Assembly (NCBI GenBank): GCA_013214965.1
Contig: JABSRU010000031.1
Location: forward strand, 1-54,170
Reading direction: 5' to 3'
Length of the DNA: 54,170 bases
Origin: Gammaproteobacteria bacterium
GTDB taxonomy: Bacteria; Pseudomonadota; Gammaproteobacteria; Enterobacterales; Psychrobiaceae
The notes beneath the pieces were generated by a model. It worked only from the letters and a program-made list of their open reading frames with translations. It was not told the origin of the DNA and did no database searches. Both the position numbers and the translations under genes were made by a program. Positions 16,001 through 23,764 of the stretch are shown here, piece after piece. Positions within the stretch are counted from its first letter, which is position 1, and each line of letters begins with the position of its first letter.

Positions 16001-16209
16001 ACGCCAGCTTCATTTGCTGTAAGATGTTTTACGCTACCAGATGGAACGTGAGTAATTGTTACTTTTACGCCACTTATTGGTTCGCCTGATTGAGAAACTA
16101 TTTTCCCACGCATGGCAGATGATGTTTCTGCGGCGAAAGAAGGCACACTTAAACATAGTGCGATTGCAACAGCGCTAGCAGCTGCTGTTTTTTTGATTAG
16201 AGTATTCAT
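13039..16209 (-). CDS. Oar-like TonB-dependent receptor with N-terminal carboxypeptidase-regulatory domain
   Basis: 1056 residues. Signal peptide MNTLIKKTAAASAVAIALCL... is cut after SFA. Residues 30-115 form a carboxypeptidase-regulatory-like beta sandwich (AMRGKIVSQSGEPISGVKVTI). A plug domain follows (residues 120-245; ISVDGVKQNDDFGL, FTGASINAVTKSGGNEFTGEVF), then a long beta-barrel that ends in an aromatic residue (RIKVGVSYKF), as outer-membrane barrels do. This is the Oar/OmpA-related receptor type common in alteromonads and xanthomonads; it takes up large substrates or has surface roles, and the ligand is unknown. No TonB box was identified with certainty. The ATG has an AAGGA ribosome-binding site. 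No substrate-processing genes adjoin it. Confidence 0.9.
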   Translation of the reverse strand: MNTLIKKTAAASAVAIALCLSVPSFAAETSSAMRGKIVSQSGEPISGVKVTITHVPSGSVKHLTANEAGVFLANGLRVGGPYKVEIDSDVYQDQEVNNLFLQLGKVSRVDVSMQIGQEVERIGVVGSRHALINGSKNGIGSVYGAEAINNAPAFDRDLKDILRQNPLINISDDSRSEMSVAGVNPRFNSISVDGVKQNDDFGLSSNGYPTNGSPISLLAIDQISVDIAPFNAKASGFTGASINAVTKSGGNEFTGEVFYDYSSDSLAGTPKREDGTDVDLDFSRKTYGIAVGGPLIEDTLFFFAAFEKSETPFVHRYGPEGASTANIIDGLDKDTINDIQKIARDVYGVEAGVYGQSLTNEDKKILLKLDWNINDDHRASFTYQNTTGNSISPQNTKYNKLGLSSHWYNNSQDLKAYSAQLYSTWTDEFSTEFKVGLKSNPTRQENLGQSGLGQVCINIKPGNYCGDELAVYFGTDVYRHANELDNDALTINLNGEYLFDEHSLSFGIGLEKLDVFNKFVPFSLGSWEFDSVEDFQNKKASKFSYSNAYTGNSNDASAEFTIKTLSLFVEDKWEINSDFWLNVGVRYEKVSTSGLIRENGRFKSNYDFGNTETLDGIDIVLPRIGFNWLIEDNLTLSGGIGRYYGGTPNVWISNSYSNDGQINVRANTDGVDLTNPVFDAIPAGTSLQAGNGDVNAIDPNFKLPSDWRVGLTLNYTADLGEMLGDDWNFETSYMYVKAKSSVVWKELYRESLNNSVEGPDGRTIYNVGYKDVADILLTNGGDAKRKTFTLSAGKLFDNGVRFNASYANQDADEVVGGTSSTANSNYAKYNASDRNNPIAGTSRYQIEHSFKLNLSYNTEIFDGLNSRFSLQGERSSGRSYSWVFENGFGAFGGQDNFKRGEFLAYIPTGADDSAVTYTDGYSYEMLKEVIDANDLGKYAGSIVPKNSASGPWVSRLDFKFEQEIPGFADDHKGTFFVSVKNLLNLIDSSAGKVYTTDFKNSRDLVNVDYDRANNQYIYGAGYDATKQDSGFADSAPTSFDAERSAWRIKVGVSYKF

Positions 16210-16594
16210 TGTAGTTATCCTTCGAACTGATGTAGTTTGCTAAATTAAATCTGTTGCTGTGTCTTATTGTAGTTGTCACAATTTACTAAAGCATTGTGAT
16301 CATTTTATGACAAAATTTTAAACATGCGTATTACAACGGCTTCTGTCGATAAAGTCTAGTTGCAAGTTTAGTCACACTTTTGAATAAAACTTGCTTATTT
16401 TTGAACAGAAACCGCACAAACCTATGAATGTGGCATTAATATTGATGATTTATACTTATTTACTGCATAAAATGAAGATCACAAAAAAGGCAAAAACGTG
16501 ACGCGTGTCACATTTGGTTTTTGTTAAGTTAAGTCAGATTTAATCAGCAAGCAACAAAAATTATATTTATGCTGCTTGTGCTTGGAGAGGGGAA
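16210..16594. other. Intergenic region between the TonB receptor and the deoxynucleoside kinase
   Basis: AT-rich, no open frame worth calling. It must hold the receptor promoter on the minus strand, but no strong -35/-10 pair stands out. One palindrome is present at 16498-16511. Confidence 0.6.
16498..16511. promoter_or_regulatory. Short palindrome, possible regulator site
   Basis: GTGAC-GCGT-GTCAC is a perfect 5-4-5 inverted repeat, 290 bp from the receptor start. It resembles CRP-type half sites (TGA...TCA), but the spacing (4) is shorter than the CRP consensus (6). Confidence 0.25.
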
Positions 16595-17266
16595 TTAGCA
16601 GGTTGGTTCGAGTTCTTTAGTCAATTCTGGACAAACGTCGGTTAAAATTACATCAGATATGCTTTTTTCACAGCCAAAATTGGTCCAATCTTGGACGATA
16701 TATTGAGTGTTATAACGACGGCAAATGTGTGGTAGAAACGTATCATGACAGTCAGAAATTAATTGTAAATACTCTTGTGAAGTACCAACTTCAGCATCAC
16801 GAGCACGGGTAATCATCCGTTGATATGAAATCACTGGGTCAGATCTTAGGTAAATAACCGCAGACACTTGTGGGTAGTCTTGTAGTTTTTGCTGGATGTC
16901 GTAGTAATAATCAAGATCTTGTCCATCTGGGCGACATGCTTCAGCTAAGTTCGCTTGACAAAATACTAAGTCAGAGAACAATGAACGCTCGATGACATAG
17001 TTATAGTTAGGATCTAATTCTTGGCAAATGACCGCGCGTTTATTAGTGATATAACGCTGAAATTCGATTCGTTTAGTTGGATCAACGGTAAACGCTTTTA
17101 ATAAACGCTGAAACTCGAGGTCGCAGTCGACATCTTCGATAATTAGTTGCCAAGGTTGGGTCGACTTTAGGTTTAATTCATCGACTAATTTTGGCAGTAA
17201 AGTTGATTTACCAACTCCGATATTACCTTCGATGGCAATCAAAGTGAATTGTTGTGTTTGAGACAT
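16595..17266 (-). CDS. Deoxynucleoside kinase (deoxyadenosine/deoxyguanosine kinase family)
   Basis: 223 residues from the ATG at 17266; a longer frame to 17302 adds a hydrophobic run with no family similarity. The dNK fold is shown by the P-loop GNIGVGKS (residues 14-21), the VIERSLFSD motif, where the E-R-S element replaces the usual D-R-S, and the LID-type RMITRARDAE arginines. These enzymes phosphorylate deoxynucleosides for salvage. The exact substrate cannot be assigned. The gene is divergent from the unknown 385-residue protein. Confidence 0.85.
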   Translation of the reverse strand: MSQTQQFTLIAIEGNIGVGKSTLLPKLVDELNLKSTQPWQLIIEDVDCDLEFQRLLKAFTVDPTKRIEFQRYITNKRAVICQELDPNYNYVIERSLFSDLVFCQANLAEACRPDGQDLDYYYDIQQKLQDYPQVSAVIYLRSDPVISYQRMITRARDAEVGTSQEYLQLISDCHDTFLPHICRRYNTQYIVQDWTNFGCEKSISDVILTDVCPELTKELEPTC

Positions 17267-17535
17267 GAGAACTCGCGATATGAATACGACAAAAAAAAGC
17301 ATACTATCAAAATTAAAGATAAATAATATTGAACTTGCTCAAAAAATCGATGCTATTATTTTAGTTGCTCATTTTTTAGCATTCAAATGGATTGACTGCT
17401 TGTTATTTAAGCGATACAGCTCACTGAAGTGCTTTTTTATAATTGCCTCTTGGGCGAAAGGACGTATGATCAAGTGCATATTTTTTGATTTATTAAATAC
17501 CACCCAGATGGTGTTGACCCAGAGTAGGAGTTGTT

Positions 17536-18693
17536 GTGAAAACTTTATTAATTTCCCCATCAAAAATGTCATTGTCGAGTAATGAAACGGTGATTTATCA
17601 GAATGCATTAAAGCAGGCGGCAGAACTGACTTTAAACCTGATGGCAGTAAAAGTGACCAATCATCCAACTGATTTTAACAGTTGGTGTCGCGAAGTGATT
17701 GATGTCTGTCGTCACCGTGTTAATCGTGATTTACTTGACGAGCATCAGAAGAAGCCGTTAAAGAAATTAACGGAGCTGTTAGCCAGCGGTATTAGTGTTA
17801 GTCAACTGCGAATGGCTGGGATTGCACCATGGCCTTTTTATGCCGGTTTCTTAACAGCACAAAGTGAGATTCAAGTGTTAACCGAACGTCAGAGGTTACT
17901 AGAATATGTTGCTAAATTAAAAACCGGCTCATTGCAGGCAATGATTGATGAAGATCGCCTGTGTTATGCCGGAAAACATATTTCGAGCCACGATCCGATG
18001 GTTTTCGATTTTGATTGTGAATGGTTTGGTGGCACTAAAACCGTTAAAGCTTTTCATCAAATTCTAAAGGACTCGCCACAGCAGCTAGATCAAGCATTAG
18101 CTCATATTCCATTAGAAGGTGAAGTGACTCAAGCGCATTATGAAGCGTTTATTGCTGATTATGTGCAAGCATTCGCTTTAATTGAAGAAAAGCCAACCTT
18201 AGGTCCTGCATCGCGCTTGTTGGCGATGCGTCGCCCGGATCAGTTTATAGTGATTACCAGCACAAAATTAGATCCAATTTGCCAAGGTTTAGGAGTTCGC
18301 CGGATAACTAACCATGATTTCGATGGTTACTGGTCACAAATTATTACTGCTATTCGTCACATGAGTTGGTGGAAGTCGGCATTACCAGAGCAAGAAGAAG
18401 AACAATTCCTATGGCATCATCGGGCAATCTTAGTTGATATGCTGTTATATGCCGATGACACAACTGCGCAAAAATCAAATTATTTAAAATTGTTGAATAA
18501 GCCGGCTCGGGCCAAGACATCAGGCAACACCCGACGTTCGAAGGAATCAGCCGGAGCATTAGTTGATCGCGTCTTAGCGAGTGAGGATATTGAAGACTTC
18601 ATAAAAGCGCAACGAGACTCGATTGTCGCTCAAGTTGAAGCCGGTAAAAAAATCGATGACGTAATTACTTTATTGAAAAAGATTTTTGGTTAA
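17536..18693 (+). CDS. Hypothetical protein, 385 residues
   Basis: I do not recognise this family. The GTG start is supported by TAGGAG 6 bp upstream. The protein is soluble and helical with no signal peptide. A striking central part has DFDCEWFGGTKTVKAFHQIL (residues 152-171), then GPASRLLAMRRPDQFIVITSTKLDPICQGLGVRRITNHDF (about 225-265), which looks like a conserved core with several charged residues. A basic linker (KPARAKTSGNTRRSKES) precedes a C-terminal helical tail. Composition matches the neighbours, so it does not look foreign. The 250 bp upstream, shared with the deoxynucleoside kinase gene, holds no other credible gene. Confidence 0.75.
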   Translation: MKTLLISPSKMSLSSNETVIYQNALKQAAELTLNLMAVKVTNHPTDFNSWCREVIDVCRHRVNRDLLDEHQKKPLKKLTELLASGISVSQLRMAGIAPWPFYAGFLTAQSEIQVLTERQRLLEYVAKLKTGSLQAMIDEDRLCYAGKHISSHDPMVFDFDCEWFGGTKTVKAFHQILKDSPQQLDQALAHIPLEGEVTQAHYEAFIADYVQAFALIEEKPTLGPASRLLAMRRPDQFIVITSTKLDPICQGLGVRRITNHDFDGYWSQIITAIRHMSWWKSALPEQEEEQFLWHHRAILVDMLLYADDTTAQKSNYLKLLNKPARAKTSGNTRRSKESAGALVDRVLASEDIEDFIKAQRDSIVAQVEAGKKIDDVITLLKKIFG

Positions 18694-18704
18694 AAAATCA
18701 CTGC

Positions 18705-18728
18705 TTAGGCTCAGGTAACTGAGCCTAA
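18705..18728. terminator. Hairpin after the 385-residue protein gene
   Basis: TTAGGCTCAG-GTAA-CTGAGCCTAA is a perfect 10-bp stem 11 bp after the stop codon. The following T-run is missing, so termination is likely but not certain. Confidence 0.5.
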
Positions 18729-18830
18729 CTAATCTAAACGACATTGTTACGTCAGCGATTCCTTCAAATGCATTCGCCATGAGCGATAATAATTTTATTT
18801 AACATCCGATCTTCCTTGATTGAATCATGT

Positions 18831-19679
18831 CTAATGAGATTTCATTGCTGCTAAAAATTGCTGATAAATCACTATTTCAGCTGAATTATCTAACATAGAG
18901 CCATGAGTTGCATCATCAACAATCATCAGTTTTTTATGGCTTGATTGACTGGCATTAAAGAGTGCTACCGATAATTCGACGGGTACTTGTTCATCGTCCT
19001 CACCACCAATGATCAACAATGGGCCACTGTAATGCTCTGAGACAATGAGTTTGTTGTCGACGGTATCAAACGCAGGATCTATTTCGATCGTTAAGAAAGG
19101 CTTGGTATACCAAGGAACACTCTTATCAATCCAATCATCGACATTGGTTGCTGAGCCCTCAAGTACTAAGGCATCAATTTTCTCGGACTTTGCCAATTGC
19201 CCTGCGATAAAGCTTCCTAGTGAAAAACCGTGAACAATGATCGTGTCAGGCTGCAGTTTATCGCGAATATAATTTAATTTCTCGACCGAATCAGTAATGA
19301 GGTTTGCGATTGTTGCTTGGCCATTACTGGCGCCTAATCCTCGGCGATCAAAAAATACAATATCGGTGTTTAGATCAACTAATCTTTTAAAGGCTTTCAT
19401 CCCTGCTTTCGTAATGGTCATGCCATTGCCCGGAATGAAAAAAATCACATCTTGAGAGTTTGGATTATCCAGCAATAGACCTTGTAATTTGGCTGAGCTG
19501 TTGGTAGTGGTTAGGGTTAAGCGTTCAACATGGTGACTAGGGAACGCATTTTTCCAATGGGGTAGATCGATGGCTGGCGTTACCGATTCGCTTTGGGCAA
19601 TAAATTTGCTTTCACTAATGCGTGCAGTACAACTGATTAAGCTTAATACGAGCGCTGAAAATACCATTTTTTTAAACAT
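18831..19679 (-). CDS. Alpha/beta hydrolase lipoprotein
   Basis: 282 residues from the ATG at 19679, which has AGGGA 9 bp upstream; the in-frame ATG at 19688 touches that site. The lipobox LISC at residues 14-17 suggests lipidation. The hydrolase fold is shown by VIFFIPGNGMT (oxyanion region), FFDRRGLGAS, the nucleophile elbow GFSLGS, the DDEQVP acid-containing strand and a late ATHGSM histidine. The closest known type is the BEM46/YfhR-like group of serine hydrolases. The substrate is unknown. It follows the glycosyltransferase operon on the same strand after 29 bp and may be cotranscribed. Confidence 0.82.
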   Translation of the reverse strand: MFKKMVFSALVLSLISCTARISESKFIAQSESVTPAIDLPHWKNAFPSHHVERLTLTTTNSSAKLQGLLLDNPNSQDVIFFIPGNGMTITKAGMKAFKRLVDLNTDIVFFDRRGLGASNGQATIANLITDSVEKLNYIRDKLQPDTIIVHGFSLGSFIAGQLAKSEKIDALVLEGSATNVDDWIDKSVPWYTKPFLTIEIDPAFDTVDNKLIVSEHYSGPLLIIGGEDDEQVPVELSVALFNASQSSHKKLMIVDDATHGSMLDNSAEIVIYQQFLAAMKSH

Positions 19680-19708
19680 ATGATCCATTCCCTGTTTTTT
19701 AATTTAAT

Positions 19709-20908
19709 TTATAATACTGACCGGTAAACCTTTGGATAGTTGGCAATTGATACTGGCCAGTTACGAACTTCTTCAACGTAAGTCCGGCCATTAGTGATTA
19801 ATGATTTGATATCTATATCGCCATTCACTAGTGATGAGAGCGTGTCAGCTAGGGCTTGAGGATTGTCGGGATCAAACAATAAACCAGTGTTGTTGTGCTC
19901 AATGAGTTCGCGGTGACCGCCAATGTCAGACCCAATAACAGGTACCCCTAAAGCCATTGCTTCTAGCGGTTTTAATGGCGTGACTAATTCGGTCAGGCGC
20001 ATTGATTTTCTCGGTAGTGCGGTGACATCCATCACACTGTAATAGTCTTTTATCTCACTGTGTGGTACGCGTCCAGTGAGTACCACATCCTTTTTAAGAT
20101 CCAATTGTTCGATTAAGGCTAAAATATTGTCGAGTTGAAAGCCGCCGCCAACCAATAACACTTTAATGTTTAATCCCATTTTTTTTGTAATGGCGAGCGC
20201 CTTAATTAAAATATCAAGCCCTTCATATTGATAAAATGAGCCAGCAAAACCCACCACAAATGCGTCGTTTAATTGAAATTTTTGCTGCAAACTGCTGCAT
20301 TTCTCGCTCAATTGTGGGAAAAATTCAATGTTTACTGCATTAGGGATAATCGTAATTTTATCTTTAGCAATACCACGGGAGATTAAATCGCTGCGTAGTC
20401 CTTCACAAATGGTTGTGACCGCTTGTACTCGTTTCACCACGTAGGTTTCGAGCCAGTGTGATAGGCGATATCTAACATCACCTTCAACACAGTCGCCGTG
20501 ATCAACTGCAGCATCTTCCCAAAAAGCTCTTATTTCATAGATTACTGGAATCTTTAGGCTTTTGGCGGCAATCAGCGCTGCTAATCCATTTAATGCCGGG
20601 CTATGAGCATGTAATATTTCTGGTTGTTCAATCTTTGCCACTTGTTTTATGCGAGCTGCCAGCTTAAAAACGACTGATAATTGGTTAATAATCGGTAATC
20701 TGGCTAACAAACTGTTGGGTTGCTCGCTGCGATAAAAAGTCAGATCTTCACATTGCTCTTTTAAGCTAGTGACTTCACCTTGCTTGGGACTGGTGACATG
20801 ACAAGTGGTGATGTCTAATTTTTGTTGTCCGAGCAAAATAGCACGACTACGAAAAGTATAGCCACTATGTAGTGGAATAGAATGGTCTAGAATATGTAAA
20901 ACTTTCAT
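19709..20908 (-). CDS. Glycosyltransferase family 4, exosortase-A-associated type
   Basis: 399 residues from the ATG at 20908 (AAGG 9 bp upstream). GT4 (GT-B fold): an N-terminal domain with ILDHSIPLHSGYTFRSRAI, and a C-terminal nucleotide-sugar domain with VGFAGSFYQYEGLDILIKA, LVGGG, VVLTGRVPHSEI, and the E-x7-E motif around TPLKPLEAMALGVPVIGSDIGGHRELIE. The N-terminal wording matches the glycosyltransferases found with PEP-CTERM/exosortase A loci (TIGR04063 as I recall). No exosortase or PEP-CTERM gene is in the window. It lies 11 bp downstream of a second glycosyltransferase, so they form an operon. Confidence 0.82.
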   Translation of the reverse strand: MKVLHILDHSIPLHSGYTFRSRAILLGQQKLDITTCHVTSPKQGEVTSLKEQCEDLTFYRSEQPNSLLARLPIINQLSVVFKLAARIKQVAKIEQPEILHAHSPALNGLAALIAAKSLKIPVIYEIRAFWEDAAVDHGDCVEGDVRYRLSHWLETYVVKRVQAVTTICEGLRSDLISRGIAKDKITIIPNAVNIEFFPQLSEKCSSLQQKFQLNDAFVVGFAGSFYQYEGLDILIKALAITKKMGLNIKVLLVGGGFQLDNILALIEQLDLKKDVVLTGRVPHSEIKDYYSVMDVTALPRKSMRLTELVTPLKPLEAMALGVPVIGSDIGGHRELIEHNNTGLLFDPDNPQALADTLSSLVNGDIDIKSLITNGRTYVEEVRNWPVSIANYPKVYRSVL

Positions 20909-20919
20909 CAACAACAGCC

Positions 20920-22131
20920 TTAAGAATAACGAGCATTAATTAGCTGTGGTAAATGTAGTAAGGCACCATCCCAGCTATAATATTTTAAAATCCATTGCCG
21001 ATTTTCAGTGAAATCTAAGTTTGGACTATCGAGTAAGTCATTGATGCATGATGCCATGTCATTGGCGTCATCATGCACTAATGCTTGTTGGTTGTCGTTG
21101 GTGTTGATTCCTTCTTGTGCCATCGTGGTCATGACGACTGCTTTAGCCATCGACATGGCTTCAAGTACTTTATTTTGAACACCTCGGGCAATTTTCATTG
21201 GTGCGACCACGACATTGGCATGAGCAACATAGGGACGGACATCGGGCACACGCCCGGTCACTATTACCCCGGGTAATATCGCAAGTTCAGTAACTTTTTT
21301 CGGGGGATTGCCACCGACTATATAAAATTGACACTGCGGATGTTTGGCGCGTACCAGCGGCCACACTTGCTGACAAAACCACACCATCGCATCAACATTC
21401 GCCCAATAGTCCATGGCGCCAGTAAAGCACAATGCGGGTGACATTAACGGCTGTGGAATTGACTTATCAAATTGAGCATCGGGGTTGAAATAATCGGTGT
21501 CGACCCCGTTGGTGACTGTATGGATTTTAGACGTTAACGCTGATGGTGACATTTGACAAAATAACTGTTTTTCTTGCTCGGTCACTAAGGTGACTACATC
21601 GAAATGTTGCAATATTTTTTGTTCGAATTTAGCCAGTTGATGATGCTCTCGGTTATAAATCCATTTCGAGTACCAAGGCTTAGCTAACGCATATTGACGC
21701 CATTTGTCGGAGTCAATATCGGTCATATTCAGAATTCGAGTATTTTTTTTATAACGCGGATGATCAATAAATTGCGCCATTGCCGACGAATAAACGAAGA
21801 ACTTTTGAATGTTATGTTGTTTTATCGTTTGGTCAACCCATGCTTGAAACTGTTTAGAATGATAATGGGTGGTTGAGATACTTTCACCCATCAACAAGGC
21901 TTTAACGCCACTAACTGCTTGTCGACGATCGCAAATATCGAGCTCAAAAGACGACGCACAATAGGGTACTAGTTCTTTAATATATTGCTGATCGAATGGA
22001 TCATCAATAAAGTAGCCTAAGTGTATTTGATAATGTTTAGCTAAAAATTTCAGTAAGTTAAACGTTGCAATTTTATCCCCTTTGTTGGGGGGGAAAGGGA
22101 TACGGTGACACAAATATAACAGCGGTGGCAT
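20920..22131 (-). CDS. Glycosyltransferase, exosortase-A-system family (TIGR03087-like)
   Basis: 403 residues from ATG 22131; the ATG at 22143 is in frame, but the family normally begins at the LLYLCHRIPFPPNKGDKI motif. That motif, with ESISTTHYHSKQFQAWV and TGAMDYWANVDAMVWF, is the signature of the sugar transferases linked to PEP-CTERM/exosortase A (EpsH1) exopolysaccharide loci. The C-terminal GT-B domain has GVIVTGRVPDVRPYVAHANVVVAPMKIARGVQNKVLEAMSMAKAVVMT. It is the first gene of the two-gene unit and probably adds a sugar to an exopolysaccharide or surface glycan. Confidence 0.83.
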   Translation of the reverse strand: MPPLLYLCHRIPFPPNKGDKIATFNLLKFLAKHYQIHLGYFIDDPFDQQYIKELVPYCASSFELDICDRRQAVSGVKALLMGESISTTHYHSKQFQAWVDQTIKQHNIQKFFVYSSAMAQFIDHPRYKKNTRILNMTDIDSDKWRQYALAKPWYSKWIYNREHHQLAKFEQKILQHFDVVTLVTEQEKQLFCQMSPSALTSKIHTVTNGVDTDYFNPDAQFDKSIPQPLMSPALCFTGAMDYWANVDAMVWFCQQVWPLVRAKHPQCQFYIVGGNPPKKVTELAILPGVIVTGRVPDVRPYVAHANVVVAPMKIARGVQNKVLEAMSMAKAVVMTTMAQEGINTNDNQQALVHDDANDMASCINDLLDSPNLDFTENRQWILKYYSWDGALLHLPQLINARYS

Positions 22132-22222
22132 GGACAATAACATCCTTAATTTATACTTTCCATTAGTTGGAACTTAGTATAAACCATATTAAAGAATCAA
22201 CAAGTTAATGGGAAATTTAACC

Positions 22223-22585
22223 TTAACGACTAAAGGCTAATTTTAATGACACCGAATCAGCAAAGCGTAATGCGTGGGGTTTATCGACTTCAACATAACA
22301 ATGAGTAACCCAGTGGTGATTACTGGCAATAGTGAGGACATCGTTGGTTAATTTCTCGAGTAAACCAAAACGGTTATTTTCAACTAAACTAATAATTTCT
22401 TTAGTGATGGTACGATAATTTAAGGCATCATCCATGTTGTCACTCATGGTGGCTTTTTCGGCCGGATAATGAATTTCGACATTGATTATCACGTCCTGAC
22501 GATTGGCTATTTCATCGTCATTAATGCCGATATAAGTGCGTAATCGTAAATTTTTAATTTTTATGATCGCTAATTCACTATTCAT
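22223..22585 (-). CDS. folX: Dihydroneopterin triphosphate 2'-epimerase FolX
   Basis: 120 residues, the E. coli FolX length. It has the FolB/FolX tunnel fold, with [48 protein letters not shown], the catalytic [14 protein letters not shown] segment and [19 protein letters not shown]. The wording is closer to FolX than to the dihydroneopterin aldolase FolB. FolX converts dihydroneopterin triphosphate to dihydromonapterin triphosphate, a step of tetrahydromonapterin synthesis with FolM. The gene is monocistronic by position, divergent from the AI-2E-family transporter. Confidence 0.9.
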   Translation of the reverse strand: MNSELAIIKIKNLRLRTYIGINDDEIANRQDVIINVEIHYPAEKATMSDNMDDALNYRTITKEIISLVENNRFGLLEKLTNDVLTIASNHHWVTHCYVEVDKPHALRFADSVSLKLAFSR

Positions 22586-22692
22586 TTAATTTCTCTGATT
22601 GGTTGTTATATCGTCTATTAAGGCGGTTTATGATTGTTATTGCAACCATAACTGGTTAAATTAATTGTTGTTGTCTAAAACAGGGTTTATGT

Positions 22693-23724
22693 GTGAAACA
22701 GTTAGAATTATCTCCTTCATTAAAAACGGCGGTGTTATTAGCGGCCATTGTGATTGTGTTGGCCGGAATAAAAACCGCCAGTGTCGTGCTGGTGCCTTTT
22801 TTCTTGTCGGTGTTTATTGCGATTATTTGTAATCCGATCTTAAAGTCGATGATGCAGGTTAAAATCCCCAAAGGCATCGCAATCGCGTTAATCATTGTGT
22901 TTGTGGTGCTTGCAGGGATGTCATTGGCAGGATTAGTGGGGAAAGCGGTAAATGGCTTTAGCGCACAATTACCCTTATATCAGGCCCAATTGAGTGAGCG
23001 GTTCTCGGGATTTTCCAAGTTTTTGGCTGACAATAATTTTCCGCTTAATATGGATACATTATACGAGTATTTTGATCCCGGCGTTGCGATGGGTATGGCA
23101 ACAACATTGCTAAATAGCTTAAGCGGGGTGATGGCGAACTTTTTCTTGATTTTATTAACGGTGATTTTTATGTTGGCCGAATCCGATGGCATGCCGAAAA
23201 AATTACATTTTGCGTTAGATGATCCTGACATGCGTTTGGCACAAATTGATCAATTTTTAAATTCCGTTAATCAATATATAGCGATTAAAACGATGGTCAG
23301 TATTGGCACGGGTTTAATTATTAGCTTGTCGCTGTGGGCGATTGGACTTGATTACTGGGTGTTATGGGGAGTACTTGCGTTTTTATTAAATTATATTCCT
23401 AATATCGGCTCTATTATTGCTGCATTGCCAGCGGTTTTATTAGCGTTAATTCAGTTAGGACCTGCGTGGGCGGGTGGTGTTGTCGGTTTGTATGTGATGG
23501 TTAATTTGGTGATGGGCAATGTGGTTGAACCGAGATTCTTAGGAAAAGGACTCGGATTATCAACCCTGGTTATATTCTTGTCTCTGATTTTTTGGGGCTG
23601 GTTATTAGGAACTGTTGGGATGTTGTTGTCAGTGCCATTAACGATGATTTTAAAAATTGGTTTGGAGTCGAATAACTCAAGTCGATGGTTGGCGCTGTTA
23701 TTGGGTGGCGATGTTGAAAAGTGA
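22693..23724 (+). CDS. AI-2E family transporter (PerM/YdiK-like)
   Basis: 343 residues with about seven to eight transmembrane helices. The GTG start has AGGG 7 bp upstream. Family features are PFFLSVFIAIICNPIL near residue 35, a hydrophilic segment (residues 95-125), then FLLNYIPNIGSIIAALPAVLLALIQLGP and VMGNVVEPRFLGKGLGLSTLVIFLSLIFWGWLLGTVGMLLSVPLT. The family includes the AI-2 exporter TqsA and Na+/H+ antiporter-like members; the substrate is open here. It is 40 bp upstream of a methyltransferase gene and probably cotranscribed. Confidence 0.88.
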   Translation: MKQLELSPSLKTAVLLAAIVIVLAGIKTASVVLVPFFLSVFIAIICNPILKSMMQVKIPKGIAIALIIVFVVLAGMSLAGLVGKAVNGFSAQLPLYQAQLSERFSGFSKFLADNNFPLNMDTLYEYFDPGVAMGMATTLLNSLSGVMANFFLILLTVIFMLAESDGMPKKLHFALDDPDMRLAQIDQFLNSVNQYIAIKTMVSIGTGLIISLSLWAIGLDYWVLWGVLAFLLNYIPNIGSIIAALPAVLLALIQLGPAWAGGVVGLYVMVNLVMGNVVEPRFLGKGLGLSTLVIFLSLIFWGWLLGTVGMLLSVPLTMILKIGLESNNSSRWLALLLGGDVEK

Positions 23725-23764
23725 TTGCTATAATCGTCTTTTTTAAGATGTATTTAAAATTCAT

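Noticed and set aside
17265-17582. Plus-strand 105-residue frame between the kinase gene and the 385-residue gene
   Set aside because: AT-rich and low complexity, overlaps both the kinase start and the next gene start, no ribosome-binding site.
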